Numbered from the stretch's first letter, positions 45,559-55,450 are shown. The stretch: DNA of 64,000 nt from Allochromatium vinosum DSM 180 (GCF_000025485.1 NC_013851.1:2089501-2153500); one strand, 5' to 3'. Program-made: numbers and translations. The notes: generated by a model not told the origin, from the letters alone.

Positions 45559-45602
45559 ACGCAGCTCGACCGGCAGCGTCATGCAAACGGTCGAAATCTT
45601 AA

Positions 45603-45678
45603 GCCTAGGTAGCTCAGTTGGTAGAGCAGCGGATTGAAAATCCGCGTGTCGGTGGTTCGATTCCGCCCCTGGGCACCA
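45603..45678 (+). tRNA. tRNA-Phe (GAA anticodon)
   Basis: A 76-base cloverleaf with acceptor GCCTAGG/CCTGGGC (one G-T pair), discriminator A and encoded CCA. The anticodon stem GCGGA/TCCGC holds loop TTGAAAA with anticodon GAA. It reads UUU and UUC. Confidence 0.95.
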
Positions 45679-45686
45679 ACTTCTAG

Positions 45687-45719
45687 AAGCCGGTTCGGTC
45701 CATGACCAACCGGCTTTTT
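45687..45719 (+). terminator. Intrinsic terminator after tRNA-Phe
   Basis: AAGCCGGTT + GGTC (45687-45700, one bulged C) pairs with GACC + AACCGGCTT (45704-45716) and is followed by TTT and G, so the run is CTTTTTG. It lies nine bases after the tRNA CCA. Confidence 0.8.
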
Positions 45720-45886
45720 GCTGTGCTCAGACCAAGGTTCCCGCCACCTTCGACGCTCGCCTCGATCTCATCACCGCTCTTCGGAATCTCGGGAAAGCGC
45801 GTCGTCTTGCGATTATCATTGGCCCTCCGGTTTCCCCACCAACGAAGCAGTAGCGCCCCATCCGCCAAAGGGGCTGCGGAGGACTC

Positions 45887-47146
45887 ATGCAGAACGACCG
45901 TATCATCGCCTTCGTCATGGCCGGTGGCCAAGGCTCCCGGCTCCAGCCGTTGACCACCGGACGCTCCAAGCCCTCGGTGCCCTTCGGCTCGCGCTACCGG
46001 ATCGTCGATTTCGTGCTCAGCAATCTGGTCAACTCCCAGATCCAGACCATCTATCTGCTGGTGCAGTACAAGTCGCAGTCGCTCATCGAACACGTCCGCA
46101 AGGCCTGGACCATCTCGCCACTGCTCCAGAATCAGTTCGTCACCGTGGTGCCGCCGCAGATGATGTCGGGCGAGCACTGGTTCCAGGGCACCGCCGACGC
46201 GGTCAACCAGAACATCAATCTGATCGAGGAACATCGCCCGGGGCTGGTCGCCGTCTTCGGTGCCGACCACATCTATCGCATGGACATCCGTCAGATGATC
46301 GATTTCCATCGCGCGCGTCAGGCCGATGTCACCATCGCTGCCCTGCCCGTACCGCTGCATGAGGCTTCGAGCTTCGGTGTGATCGCCGCCGACGGGGACG
46401 GACGCATCCAGGGGTTCGAGGAAAAGCCGGCCAATCCGACGCCCATGCCATCGAACCCGGAGATGGCCTTTGCCTCGATGGGCAACTACATCTTCAGCAC
46501 CGAGGTGCTGCTCCAGGCCCTGCACGAGACCCAGCAGGCCGGCGAGACCGATTTCGGTCAGCACGTTCTGCCGCGCCTGCTGCGCACCCATCGGCTCTTT
46601 GCCTACGACTTCGCCACCAACCGCATCCCTGGTGTCCAACCCTATGAGACCCCGGTCTACTGGCGCGACGTGGGCAACCTGGATGCCTATTTCGACGCCC
46701 ATCACGACGTGCTCGGCGCCGAGCCGATGTTCGACGTCTTCAATCCGGAATGGCCGATCTATTCGAGCGGCTATCAGGGTCCGGTGGCGCGCGTACTCGG
46801 CGGCCAGATCGAGAACACCCTGCTCGGTGCGGCGACCATCATCCATAAGGGCGCACGTATCCAGAACTCCATCATCCGGCGCGAGGCGGTGATCGAGGAG
46901 GATGTGGTGCTGGAGGACTGCATCATCATGGACTATGTGCGCGTCAGCCGGGGGGCGCGTCTGCGCCGGGTGATCGTCGACCGCCACAACGTCATCGCGC
47001 CGGGCGACGAGATCGGCTTCGACCGCGCACGCGATGCCGAGCGCTTCCATGTCAGCCCAGGCGGCGTGACCGTCATCCCTCAGGGACAGGTCGGCTATTT
47101 CGCGCGTGACATTCGCGGCTCGGGTCGGCGCGGCTATTCGGAATAG
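45887..47146 (+). CDS. glgC: Glucose-1-phosphate adenylyltransferase
   Basis: 419 residues with GCGGAGGAC just before the ATG. The nucleotide-binding motif AFVMAGGQGSRLQPLT, the effector and substrate segments SKPSVPFGSRYRIVDFVLSN and FGADHIYRMD, and the YWRDVGNLDAYFDAHHDVL block are intact. A C-terminal left-handed beta-helix is visible as hexapeptide repeats (SIIRREAVIEEDVVLEDCII). It makes ADP-glucose for glycogen synthesis and is normally allosterically activated. It stands alone, converging on the transpeptidase gene with no gap. Confidence 0.96.
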   Translation: MQNDRIIAFVMAGGQGSRLQPLTTGRSKPSVPFGSRYRIVDFVLSNLVNSQIQTIYLLVQYKSQSLIEHVRKAWTISPLLQNQFVTVVPPQMMSGEHWFQGTADAVNQNINLIEEHRPGLVAVFGADHIYRMDIRQMIDFHRARQADVTIAALPVPLHEASSFGVIAADGDGRIQGFEEKPANPTPMPSNPEMAFASMGNYIFSTEVLLQALHETQQAGETDFGQHVLPRLLRTHRLFAYDFATNRIPGVQPYETPVYWRDVGNLDAYFDAHHDVLGAEPMFDVFNPEWPIYSSGYQGPVARVLGGQIENTLLGAATIIHKGARIQNSIIRREAVIEEDVVLEDCIIMDYVRVSRGARLRRVIVDRHNVIAPGDEIGFDRARDAERFHVSPGGVTVIPQGQVGYFARDIRGSGRRGYSE

Positions 47147-47632
47147 TCAGCCGCCCCGGATCTCCACCGGGGTGCCGTTCGGCGTCTGCTCGAAGAGCTC
47201 GATCAGATCCAGGTTACGCATGCGGATACAGCCATGCGAGCGCGGCACCCCCATGGGTTCGGAATCCGGGCAGCCGTGGATGTAGATGAAACGCCGCAGG
47301 GTGTCGACCGATCCGCCGCGATTGCGGCCCGGCTCGCAGCCGGTGAGCCAGAGGATGCGGGTCAGGATCCAGTCGCGCTCGGGATGGGCGGCGGCCAGCG
47401 CGGCGTCATGGATCTCGCCGGTCGGACGCCGTCCGCGAAAGACGGTTCCGACCGGACAGCCGTCGCCGATGCGCAGACGCACGCGATGCAACCCGCGCGG
47501 TGTGCAGCCGCTGCCGTAGTCCTCTCCGACGCCGTTTGCCCCGGTCGAAACCGGATACCGGCGCACGGGCCGTGCGTCGATGAAGAGCGTCAGGCGCTGG
47601 GCGTCGATATCGACCACGAGTCGCCGGTCCAT
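47147..47632 (-). CDS. L,D-transpeptidase (YkuD) family protein
   Basis: About 161 residues from the ATG at 47632 (MDRRLVVDIDAQRLTLFIDA). An alternative TTG at 47737 would add 35 residues without a signal peptide. The YkuD domain carries FIYIHGCPDSEPMGVPRSHG and CIRMRN, the complete HxxxxxxG...SHGCxRM catalytic motif with the nucleophile Cys. These enzymes cross-link peptidoglycan or attach proteins to it, normally in the periplasm. The lack of an evident export signal is odd. The stop abuts the glgC stop. Confidence 0.85.
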   Translation of the reverse strand: MDRRLVVDIDAQRLTLFIDARPVRRYPVSTGANGVGEDYGSGCTPRGLHRVRLRIGDGCPVGTVFRGRRPTGEIHDAALAAAHPERDWILTRILWLTGCEPGRNRGGSVDTLRRFIYIHGCPDSEPMGVPRSHGCIRMRNLDLIELFEQTPNGTPVEIRGG

Positions 47633-47823
47633 CACGGTAGCCGTCTCAGCCGGGTCTGATGGAACATCTGAGGGTCGACAGGCTTGTCGATGGGGTCGTT
47701 CACTATTGTTCACGCCAGACGGAAAAGACTTTTTCAAGTCTAGGAGTATAGGGATATACCGATCATCAATGCTACTGAACGGCGTCCGGTTCTAACGACG
47801 AGCCCGGTGTCATTCGGGTCGGC

Positions 47824-49413
47824 TCAGGCTGAATCGGCATCCACGAACCAGCCACCACGAATCTGATTGCGCCCCGCGTGTTTGGCACGATAGAGGAACT
47901 GATCGGCCATCCGCAATGCCGCCTCGGGTGTGTTCGACGGCGAAGCGTTGATCACGGTGACGCCGATACTCAGGGTCATGATGCCCGCCGTGCCCGGGTC
48001 CGGATGCGGGATGGCCAGCTCCTCGACCGCCGCGCGCATCGACTCGGCCCGTTCGAGCGCTCCGCCCAGATCGCACTCGGGCAACAGACAGACGAATTCC
48101 TCGCCGCCGTAACGGGCTACGATGTCGTAGGGGCGGCGCATATGGGTCTGGAGCGTGGCGGCGATGCGTTTCAAGCACACGTCACCCGCGAGATGACCGA
48201 GACGATCGTTATAGGCCTTGAAATGGTCGATATCGATCATGAGCAGTGCCAAAGGCTGATGATGGCGCTGCGCATGCGGCCACTCAGCGCGTAGCCGTTC
48301 ATCGAAACAACGCCGGTTGGCCAGACCGGTGAGACCGTCATGATCGGCGCGATGCCGGATGGAAATGAAACCCCGCTCGGCTTCCAGCAGTGCCTCGCCG
48401 ATGGATTCGACCTCCCGAAAAGGAATGACGGGGAGTTCGATGGGCCGTCCGGCCAGCAGGCTACGCGCAGCGATGTCCAGATGCCGTATCGAGCACAGGA
48501 TGCCACGGGTCAGGCGCAGCGCAAAGAACAGACCCAGGACGAAAGCGAGCACGATGGTGCCGACGATCCAGAACGCCGAATTCAGGACATCGTTCATCAT
48601 CAGACTCTTGGGCGCTCCGACCGCCACCGTCCAGCCGTACAAGGGAGACTGGACGATGGAGGCGATCACTGGGGTGCCATCGTTGGTCCGGGTGTCCAGC
48701 GACCCCTGACGTCCGGATCGGATGAAATCGAGCAGAGGCCTCTGCGCCATGGTTCCAATGAAGGGCTCGGGGGTGTGCGAGCGCGAGACGATGACGCCCC
48801 GGCTGTCGAGGACGGTCACTGTCCAGCCGTCGGGGAAGTACTGATCGTTCAGGAGTCGCTGGAAGGGCTCGGTCGTCATGCCGCTGGCCAGCACTGCAAC
48901 GATGGTCCCGGCCCGTTGAACAGGTACCCCCAGCGCCACCATGTACAACCCCGTGCGTTCACTGAGAAAGACGTCCGTGAGCACCGTCTCGCCATGCGTC
49001 AGGACACCGGCCAACTGGGGCGGATTGCCGCGTTCCGGCAGCGCCGCCCCGAGATGAGTATGGGTGTTGAGGAGCTGGCGCAGCTCGGCATCCAGCAGCA
49101 CCAGGTTCAGCACCCCCATGGGCGCCACGGCGGCCTCGGCCTCGCGATGGAACGTCGCGAGATCGCCGTTCTGGAGTCCGCGCGAGGTCGCCAGCACCTT
49201 CAGCCCGGTCTCGATGCCGGCGAGTTCGCGATCGAGATCGGCCATGACCTTGCGTGCCAGCAGGGCGGTGCTCTCGGTCGTCCGCGCGCGACGTTCGAGA
49301 AAATCCTGGCGGATGAACTCGATGGCCCCAAGCGCGGCCGGCAGGATGCACAGTCCCACGAGCATGAACAGACGGGTCCGCAGCGAATGACGCTTGCCGA
49401 TCCCGCGCTTCAT
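47824..49413 (-). CDS. Membrane diguanylate cyclase with dCache sensor and intact I-site
   Basis: 529 residues. A membrane helix (about 14-30), a periplasmic dCache-type sensor (about 35-270) and a second helix (about 280-300) lead into a HAMP-like linker and a GGDEF domain. The active site is YGGEEF (GGEEF at 436-440), with the metal ligand in LMIDIDHFKAYND. RPYD at 427-430, exactly five residues before GGEEF, is the RxxD inhibitory I-site, so product inhibition should operate. It makes cyclic di-GMP in response to a periplasmic ligand. It is the last gene of a tight three-gene operon (2-base gap upstream). Confidence 0.92.
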   Translation of the reverse strand: MKRGIGKRHSLRTRLFMLVGLCILPAALGAIEFIRQDFLERRARTTESTALLARKVMADLDRELAGIETGLKVLATSRGLQNGDLATFHREAEAAVAPMGVLNLVLLDAELRQLLNTHTHLGAALPERGNPPQLAGVLTHGETVLTDVFLSERTGLYMVALGVPVQRAGTIVAVLASGMTTEPFQRLLNDQYFPDGWTVTVLDSRGVIVSRSHTPEPFIGTMAQRPLLDFIRSGRQGSLDTRTNDGTPVIASIVQSPLYGWTVAVGAPKSLMMNDVLNSAFWIVGTIVLAFVLGLFFALRLTRGILCSIRHLDIAARSLLAGRPIELPVIPFREVESIGEALLEAERGFISIRHRADHDGLTGLANRRCFDERLRAEWPHAQRHHQPLALLMIDIDHFKAYNDRLGHLAGDVCLKRIAATLQTHMRRPYDIVARYGGEEFVCLLPECDLGGALERAESMRAAVEELAIPHPDPGTAGIMTLSIGVTVINASPSNTPEAALRMADQFLYRAKHAGRNQIRGGWFVDADSA

Positions 49414-49415
49414 GG

Positions 49416-49715
49416 TCAGAAGACCCAGGCTATCAAAAGGGTCAGGATGAGAAAGAAGGCGAAGAAGGCACCGAGCATGAATTGCAGCTCACCGAGCAGC
49501 CCATCACCGGCCACGAGCGCAAAGAAGGCGATGAGCGCCACGGTCAGACCAAAGCCCCAGGGCACGGATTCCCGGATTCCCAGCCCTTCGTTGAGGGTGC
49601 CGACGATGGGTGTGGCGGCCGGAAGCAGGAACACGACCAGGAGCGCCAGCACCAGGACGGCGATCAGGACGACCACCGCCAGCCGCGTGAGATCCCCGCG
49701 ATGACGGGCGCCCAT
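49416..49715 (-). CDS. Small three-helix membrane protein
   Basis: 99 residues, mostly hydrophobic, with three predicted helices at about 10-33 (RLAVVVLIAVLVLALLVVFL), 52-70 and 75-98. No family is recognised. It sits between a membrane PH-domain protein (5-base gap) and a diguanylate cyclase (2-base gap) in one operon. A role with either of them is inferred only from position. Confidence 0.65.
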   Translation of the reverse strand: MGARHRGDLTRLAVVVLIAVLVLALLVVFLLPAATPIVGTLNEGLGIRESVPWGFGLTVALIAFFALVAGDGLLGELQFMLGAFFAFFLILTLLIAWVF

Positions 49716-49720
49716 GACGT

Positions 49721-50209
49721 TCAGCCCCCGGAGGTGGGCTGCGCCTTGATCAGTTCACGGATCTGGCCCGGATCGGGCAGACCGCACACCATCAGCTCGG
49801 GTGTGTCGCCGGCGGTGTAGAGGGTGATGTCGCCGGCATTCATGATGCGCTGAAAGAGCGTCTGCGTGACCCGGACCGTGCGCACCGAAGCCATGTTGAT
49901 CTCGGTGTACTGCTTGCTGAGCAGGCCATGGGTCCAGAGAATTTCGTCGGGCGTGATCTCGAGATGATCGGTGCGGGCCGTGACCCACCAGATCAGGAGT
50001 TGGAGCGTGGCAAAGGCGAAGATACCGATACCGATCATCTGGAGTGTCCGGCCATCGACCTGAACCGACTGGCGGAACTCCGGCGGCACGATCTGATCAC
50101 CGACCAGCGCGACCAGAATCCCGCCCAGCATCAGCAGGATCGCCAGAAGCGTCCCGAACGGACGAGAACGTAGCAGCGAGGGATGGGCGTCGTAGAGGAT
50201 TTCAGGCAT
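49721..50209 (-). CDS. Bacterial PH-domain (bPH_2/YdbS-like) membrane protein
   Basis: 162 residues. Two membrane helices (about 17-40 and 58-78) are followed by a bPH_2 domain: TARTDHLEITPDEILWTHGL, LSKQYTEINMASVRTVRVTQ and TLFQRIMNAGDITLYTAGD, typical for the family. Such proteins are thought to bind lipids or stabilise membrane complexes, but functions are poorly known. It is the first gene of the operon with the small membrane protein and the diguanylate cyclase. Confidence 0.85.
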   Translation of the reverse strand: MPEILYDAHPSLLRSRPFGTLLAILLMLGGILVALVGDQIVPPEFRQSVQVDGRTLQMIGIGIFAFATLQLLIWWVTARTDHLEITPDEILWTHGLLSKQYTEINMASVRTVRVTQTLFQRIMNAGDITLYTAGDTPELMVCGLPDPGQIRELIKAQPTSGG

Positions 50210-50598
50210 CGGAACACACTCCTTGGGCTTCAGACCACGCCGAGCTCGATCTACAAGTGTGGTCTCTCAGGACTGAGACCAAGCGATCATCGACGCCGCT
50301 CGACCCGGATGGGACTCAGCGGGCACGGTTCGAAAGCGATATGGGGTTGGATACGGATGACTCGGACTGGGCGAGCACCAAGCGATACTAGCAGCAAGCC
50401 TCGGGAATCAGAAGGCGATCCACCCGTGATCGGCCGTCGTCTGACGGAACCTTCGTATCCACGGTGTTTGCGCATTCTCTGCACCTGGAGTGCGGATTGA
50501 CTCCCTATTCTGAGACACGTCGGAGCCAAGTGGCTCCAATATCCGGCAACTCGGATCGAACGAGCTGCTCCCAAGCCCAGGAACGAGGAATCTCAATC
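50210..50598. other. Intergenic region between the PH-domain operon and the spy-like gene
   Basis: 389 bases with no convincing gene; the open frame from 50464 that precedes the spy-like gene lacks a ribosome binding site and family similarity. It holds an inverted repeat AGACCAC/GTGGTCT (50232-50238 and 50259-50265) and a hairpin GGAGCCA-AG-TGGCTCC (50522-50537) upstream of the spy-like gene. No promoter could be assigned securely. Confidence 0.5.
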
Positions 50599-51150
50599 AT
50601 GAACGCTCAACTGACGCCATCCTTCACCCGCACCAGCGCCGCGCTGGCTCTGATCCTGGGTGCCGCACTCATCGGCGCCACGACGGCTCAGGCCCAACCT
50701 GGAATGGGCGGGCCTGGTGGACCGGCCATGGACATCGGTTCCAAGGTCGAATACATGACCAAACAACTCGACCTGACCCCGGAGCAGCAGGAACAGGTAC
50801 GTGCCATCCTGGAGAAGACGCGCCAGGAACAGATGCGTCTGCGCCAGGAGAACCGCGCCCAGATCGACGCGCTGCTGACCGAGGAGCAGAAGGCCAAACG
50901 CACCGAGCGCCAGCTCAAGGCGGTGAACCGTCAGGTCGAGCGTCTGACCGACCGGCTCGACCTGACCGACGAGCAGGCCGACCAGCTCAAGGCGCTCTTC
51001 ACCGAGCAGCGCCAGAGCCGTGCTCTGAGCCGCGACCAGATGCATGAGCGGATGGCCGCCATCCTGACCGCCGATCAGCTCGCCGAGTTCGAGCAGGGAC
51101 GCGGACGCGGCCCAGGTGGGCACGGCCGAGGCGGTTGCCCCGGCTACTGA
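50599..51150 (+). CDS. Spy/CpxP-family periplasmic chaperone-like protein
   Basis: 183 residues from the ATG at 50599, preceded by GAGGAA. MNAQLTPSFTRTSAALALIL to TTAQAQ is a signal peptide. Two LTxxQ-type motifs (LDLTPEQQEQV and LDLTDEQADQL) lie in a long helical, charge-rich region (about 45-165), and a Gly-rich tail GRGPGGHGRGGCPGY ends the protein. Spy is an ATP-independent chaperone of the envelope stress response; CpxP also modulates CpxA. Which of the two roles applies cannot be told, and no cpx or bae genes are near. Confidence 0.85.
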   Translation: MNAQLTPSFTRTSAALALILGAALIGATTAQAQPGMGGPGGPAMDIGSKVEYMTKQLDLTPEQQEQVRAILEKTRQEQMRLRQENRAQIDALLTEEQKAKRTERQLKAVNRQVERLTDRLDLTDEQADQLKALFTEQRQSRALSRDQMHERMAAILTADQLAEFEQGRGRGPGGHGRGGCPGY

Positions 51151-51157
51151 TCAGACC

Positions 51158-51913
51158 TCAAGCCGTCGGCTCACGCCGGCGGCGATCGCGATTGCTCTTG
51201 AGTCGAAACAGCGTCCAGACCGGCCCGGAGACGGCATAGGTCAGGGCCATCAGGAACAGCACCAGTGGCGGATGGATGAAGATGACGGCGAAGCCGAGCA
51301 TCATCGCCACCGCCAGCAGAAAGGGCACGCGCCCCTGCAAATTGATCTGCTTGAAGCTGAAGTAACGGAAGTTGCTCACCATCAGGAGTCCGGCACCGGC
51401 GGTCAGGAAGGCCGCCAGCCAGGACACGTCCTGCCCCGAGATGCCGAATTCCTGCGCCGTCCAGATGCCCATCGCGATGATGGCCGCCGCCGGCGGGCTG
51501 GCCAGCCCCTGGAAATAGCGCTTGTCGGCGGTGCCGACCTGGGTGTTGAAGCGCGCCAGCCGCAGCGCCGCCGCCGCCGTGAAGATGAAAGCCGCCAGCC
51601 AGCCGACCTTGCCCAGCTCGCCGAGCGCCCAGTGATAGGCGACCAGCGCCGGAGCCACCCCGAAGGCGACCATGTCTGAGAGGCTGTCGTATTCAGCGCC
51701 GAAGGCGCTCTGCGTATTGGTCAGACGCGCGATGCGCCCGTCGAAGCCGTCGAGGAACTGGGCCGAGAGGATGGCGATCGCCGCGGCTTCGAAGCGACCC
51801 TGCGTGGCCGAGAGCACGGCGTAGAAGCCAGCGAAGAGCGCGGCAGTCGTGAACAGATTGGGCAGCAGATAGATGCCGCGACGGGTTTTGCGTGGAGCCT
51901 GGGTTTCGTCCAT
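51158..51913 (-). CDS. pssA: CDP-diacylglycerol-serine O-phosphatidyltransferase
   Basis: 251 residues from MDETQAPRKTRRGIYLLPNL (an upstream in-frame ATG at 51952 is possible). The CDP-alcohol phosphatidyltransferase motif DGFDGRIARLTN, then GAEYDSLSD, has the DGxxAR...G...D...D pattern. The remainder has about six membrane helices. It makes phosphatidylserine, the precursor of phosphatidylethanolamine. It is convergent with the spy-like gene and divergent from hoxE. Confidence 0.93.
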   Translation of the reverse strand: MDETQAPRKTRRGIYLLPNLFTTAALFAGFYAVLSATQGRFEAAAIAILSAQFLDGFDGRIARLTNTQSAFGAEYDSLSDMVAFGVAPALVAYHWALGELGKVGWLAAFIFTAAAALRLARFNTQVGTADKRYFQGLASPPAAAIIAMGIWTAQEFGISGQDVSWLAAFLTAGAGLLMVSNFRYFSFKQINLQGRVPFLLAVAMMLGFAVIFIHPPLVLFLMALTYAVSGPVWTLFRLKSNRDRRRREPTA

Positions 51914-51999
51914 AGTATGGGTGTCGGTTAGCGAAGAAATCGTGGGAGACATGATAGCAAGCGTGGTCTTCCAACCCCCTTCGGAATAGGGTCGAGCCT

Positions 52000-52494
52000 A
52001 TGACACAGCCGCCTGCCAGACCGCCACTGCCCAGCGACGACAAGCGCTGGAAGCTCGTCAATGCCACCATGCGCCGCAACGGTTATGCCGGTCATGCGCT
52101 GATCGAGACCCTGCACAGCGTCCAGGACGCCTTCGGCTATCTCGACGAGACCTCGCTGCGCTTCGTCGCCGCCTCGCTCGACCTGCCCGTGAGCAAGGTC
52201 TTCGGCGTGGCGACCTTCTACCACATCTTCATGCTCAAACCGAAGGGTCGGCACACCTGCGTGGTCTGCACCGGCACGGCCTGCTACATCAAGGGCGCGG
52301 GCGGCCTGATCGAGGGACTCCAGGAGCACTACGGCATCGATCCCGGCGAGACCACCGGAGACGACCGGCTCTCGCTGCTCACCGCGCGCTGTGTCGGCGC
52401 CTGCGGACTGGCCCCGGCCGTGGTCGTCGACGGCGAGGTGCTGGGCAAGCAGGCCACGGATACCCTGGTCGCCACGCTGGAGGAGTTGAGCTGA
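52000..52494 (+). CDS. hoxE: Bidirectional NiFe hydrogenase diaphorase subunit HoxE
   Basis: 164 residues. It is a NuoE-like thioredoxin-fold [2Fe-2S] protein with cysteines in [13 protein letters not shown] and [19 protein letters not shown]. HoxE extends the diaphorase module HoxFU and may link it to other electron carriers or the membrane. It is the first gene of hoxEFUYH; the gap to divergent pssA is short, so the promoter must lie within about 86 bases. Confidence 0.93.
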   Translation: MTQPPARPPLPSDDKRWKLVNATMRRNGYAGHALIETLHSVQDAFGYLDETSLRFVAASLDLPVSKVFGVATFYHIFMLKPKGRHTCVVCTGTACYIKGAGGLIEGLQEHYGIDPGETTGDDRLSLLTARCVGACGLAPAVVVDGEVLGKQATDTLVATLEELS

Positions 52495-52495
52495 C

Positions 52496-54112
52496 ATGCA
52501 TCTCGAAGACCTGGCCGAACAGGCCGCCCAGTATCGCAACGAGGACGCGCACATCGAGCGCGAGGTGCGCGTCTGTGTCGCGGCCAGCTGTCAGTCCTCC
52601 GGCTCGCTGCCGGTGCTGGAGGCACTCAAGTCCGCCTGTGATACCCAGGGCGCCGGCTCATGCAAGGTCAAGGGCGTCGGCTGCATGGGGCTGTGCTCGG
52701 CCGGGCCGCTGGTGGCCGTGGCCGACAAGGATTGCGCGCTGAACGAATCCGTGCTCTATCGCGATGTCACTCCGGACGATGCGCCCGACATCATGGCCAG
52801 CGTCTGCAGCACGCCGGTCGAGCGCCTGCGCTGTCCGACCGATCAGCCCTTCTTCAGCCGCCAGCAGCGCATCGTGCTGGAGCACTCGGGCCTGATCGAC
52901 CCCGACAGTCTGCGCGGCTATATCGCCGTCGGCGGCTATGCGGCGCTCGTCCGGGCGCTCACCGAGATGACGCCCGCCGACGTGCTGCGCGAGGTCACGA
53001 CCAGCGGGTTGCGCGGACGCGGCGGCGGCGGTTATCCGACCGGACTCAAGTGGTCGACCATCGCCAAGATGCCGCCCGGTCAGAAATATGTCGTCTGCAA
53101 CGCCGACGAGGGCGATCCGGGCGCCTTCATGGATCGCGCGGTGCTGGAATCCGACCCGCATCGCGTGCTCGAAGGCATGGCGATCGCCGCTTATGCCGTC
53201 GGTGCGAGCAAGGGCTATGTCTATGTGCGTGCCGAGTATCCGCTGGCCGTCGAGCGGCTGGAGACGGCCATCCGCAAGGCCAAGCGTGCCGGCTTCCTCG
53301 GCGCCAAGGTCGCCGACACCCAGTTCGCCTTCGAGGTCGAGATCCGGCTCGGCGCCGGGGCCTTCGTCTGCGGCGAGGAAACCGCGCTCATGGCCTCGAT
53401 CGAAGGCTTGCGCGGCCAGCCGCGTCCGCGTCCGCCCTACCCGGCCGAGTCCGGTCTCTGGGGCTGTCCGACGCTCATCAACAATGTCGAGACCTTCGCC
53501 AACATCGCGCCCATCATCCGCGAGGGCGGCGACTGGTTCGCCGCGATCGGCACCGAGGGCTCCAAGGGCACCAAGGTCTTCGCACTCGCCGGCAAGATCA
53601 AGAATACCGGCCTGATCGAGGTGCCCATGGGTACGTCGCTGCGCGACATCATCGAGGTCATCGGCGGCGGCATCCCGGACGGGCGTGCGTTCAAGGCGGT
53701 GCAGACCGGCGGCCCTTCGGGCGGCTGCATCCCCGAGGCGCATCTCGACATCCCGGTCGACTACGACAGCCTCAAGACGCTCGGCACCATCATGGGTTCG
53801 GGCGGCCTGATCGTGATGGACGAGACCTCGTGCATGGTCGACGTGGCGCGCTTCTTCATGGAGTTCTGCATGAGCGAGTCGTGCGGCAAGTGCATCCCCT
53901 GCCGCGCCGGCACCTGGCAGATGCACGCCCTCCTCGACACGCTCACCAAGGGCCGGGGCACGCGCGCCGATCTGGCGCTGCTGGAGGATCTGTGCGACGT
54001 GGTGCGCGCGACCAGTCTCTGCGGACTCGGCCAGACCGCGCCCAATCCGGTGCTGAGCACGCTCAGATATTTCCGAGACGAGTACGAAGCCAAGCTGCTG
54101 GGAGACGCCTAG
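52496..54112 (+). CDS. hoxF: NAD-reducing hydrogenase diaphorase subunit HoxF
   Basis: 538 residues. An N-terminal thioredoxin-like [2Fe-2S] region ([14 protein letters not shown] ... [12 protein letters not shown]) is followed by the NuoF-like core: FMN site [19 protein letters not shown]-binding [13 protein letters not shown], and [4Fe-4S] ligands in [13 protein letters not shown] with a distal Cys in SLCGLGQ. It is the flavoprotein that exchanges electrons with NAD(H). It starts two bases after the hoxE stop. Confidence 0.95.
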   Translation: MHLEDLAEQAAQYRNEDAHIEREVRVCVAASCQSSGSLPVLEALKSACDTQGAGSCKVKGVGCMGLCSAGPLVAVADKDCALNESVLYRDVTPDDAPDIMASVCSTPVERLRCPTDQPFFSRQQRIVLEHSGLIDPDSLRGYIAVGGYAALVRALTEMTPADVLREVTTSGLRGRGGGGYPTGLKWSTIAKMPPGQKYVVCNADEGDPGAFMDRAVLESDPHRVLEGMAIAAYAVGASKGYVYVRAEYPLAVERLETAIRKAKRAGFLGAKVADTQFAFEVEIRLGAGAFVCGEETALMASIEGLRGQPRPRPPYPAESGLWGCPTLINNVETFANIAPIIREGGDWFAAIGTEGSKGTKVFALAGKIKNTGLIEVPMGTSLRDIIEVIGGGIPDGRAFKAVQTGGPSGGCIPEAHLDIPVDYDSLKTLGTIMGSGGLIVMDETSCMVDVARFFMEFCMSESCGKCIPCRAGTWQMHALLDTLTKGRGTRADLALLEDLCDVVRATSLCGLGQTAPNPVLSTLRYFRDEYEAKLLGDA

Positions 54113-54133
54113 CACTGCCCGAGGAGCCGAACC

Positions 54134-54865
54134 ATGCCCCTACCCACGCCCCAGCCGAACGTGCGCGTCGTCACGCTCCGCATCGACGATCGGGATCTCT
54201 CGGCGCGTGAGGACGAGACCCTGATCGAGGTCTGTCGCGAGAACCGGATTCCGATCCCCAGCCTCTGTCATCTCGACGGACTCTCGGTCTGGGGCGGCTG
54301 CCGGCTGTGCATGGTCGAGATCGCCGGTCAGGGCCGGCTGGTCGCCGCCTGCTCCACCCGCGTCGCCGAAGGCATGACGGTCCAGACCGATACCGAACGG
54401 CTCAGACACTATCGACGCACCATCGTCGAGCTGCTGTTCGCCGAGCGCAACCACGTCTGCTCGGTGTGCGTCTCCAATGGTCACTGCGAATTGCAGTCGC
54501 TCGCCCAGCGCTGCGGCGTCGATCATGTGCGCCTGCCCTACCGTCAGGCGCCCTACCCGGTCGACAGCTCGCACGAGATGTTCCGGCTCGACCACAACCG
54601 CTGCATCCTCTGCACCCGCTGCGTGCGGGTCTGCGATGAGATCGAGGGCGCCCATACCTGGGACGTCATGGGGCGCGGCAGCGACTGTCGCGTCATCACC
54701 GACATGGCTCGTCCCTGGGGCGAGAGCGAGACCTGCACCAGCTGCGGCAAGTGCGTGCAGGTCTGCCCGACCGGCGCCCTGGTCAAGCAGGGCACCTCGG
54801 CGGGCGAGATGGTCAAGGATCAACACTTCCTGCCGATCCTGGCACGGCGGAGGCACGCGCGATGA
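54134..54865 (+). CDS. hoxU: NAD-reducing hydrogenase diaphorase subunit HoxU
   Basis: 243 residues, similar to the N terminus of NuoG. It has a [2Fe-2S] domain ([20 protein letters not shown]), a [4Fe-4S] site in the [16 protein letters not shown] region, and two ferredoxin-type [4Fe-4S] motifs ([32 protein letters not shown]). It wires electrons between HoxF and the HoxYH hydrogenase. Its stop overlaps the hoxY start by 4 bases. Confidence 0.95.
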   Translation: MPLPTPQPNVRVVTLRIDDRDLSAREDETLIEVCRENRIPIPSLCHLDGLSVWGGCRLCMVEIAGQGRLVAACSTRVAEGMTVQTDTERLRHYRRTIVELLFAERNHVCSVCVSNGHCELQSLAQRCGVDHVRLPYRQAPYPVDSSHEMFRLDHNRCILCTRCVRVCDEIEGAHTWDVMGRGSDCRVITDMARPWGESETCTSCGKCVQVCPTGALVKQGTSAGEMVKDQHFLPILARRRHAR

Positions 54866-55404
54866 GCACTCAACCCAAGATCACGGTCGCCACCGCCTGG
54901 CTCGACGGCTGTTCGGGCTGTCACATGTCCTTCCTGGATCTCGACGAGCGTCTGATCGAACTCGTCGAGCACGTCGAGATCGTCTATAGCCCCCTGGTCG
55001 ATACGAAGGAACTGCCCGCGCGGGTCGATGTCGGCATCCTGGAAGGCTCGATCAGCTCCGAAGACGATCTGGAGAAGGCGCGGCTGTTTCGCGAGCGCTG
55101 CACGCGGCTCGTCAGCCTGGGCGACTGCGCCGTCACCGGCAATGTCCCGGCCATGCGCAATCACTTCAAGCTCGCCGATGTGTTTGATCGCGCCTATCGC
55201 GAGAACGTCACGCTCCAGCCGCAGATCCCGACCCGCCGCGTCCCGGCCCTGCTGACGCCGGTCAAGCCTGTTCACGGTGAGGTCAAGGTCGATGTCTTCG
55301 TGCCCGGTTGTCCGCCGAGCGCCGATGCGATCTGGTACGTTCTGAGCGAGCTGATCGCGGGGCGGATGCCTGACCCCAACGCCGTCACGCGCTTCGGCGC
55401 CTGA
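54862..55404 (+). CDS. hoxY: NiFe hydrogenase small subunit HoxY
   Basis: 180 residues from the ATG at 54862; the longer upstream frame is not coding. [20 protein letters not shown] carries the first proximal-cluster cysteines, then [11 protein letters not shown], and [19 protein letters not shown] supplies the last. This gives the four ligands of the proximal [4Fe-4S] cluster, with no medial or distal clusters, as expected for HoxY. It is the electron entry point from HoxH. Confidence 0.95.
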   Translation: MSTQPKITVATAWLDGCSGCHMSFLDLDERLIELVEHVEIVYSPLVDTKELPARVDVGILEGSISSEDDLEKARLFRERCTRLVSLGDCAVTGNVPAMRNHFKLADVFDRAYRENVTLQPQIPTRRVPALLTPVKPVHGEVKVDVFVPGCPPSADAIWYVLSELIAGRMPDPNAVTRFGA

Positions 55405-55450
55405 TGCGTACTGCGATGATCCTTGCCGCTTCACGAGGGGATTTCACGCC

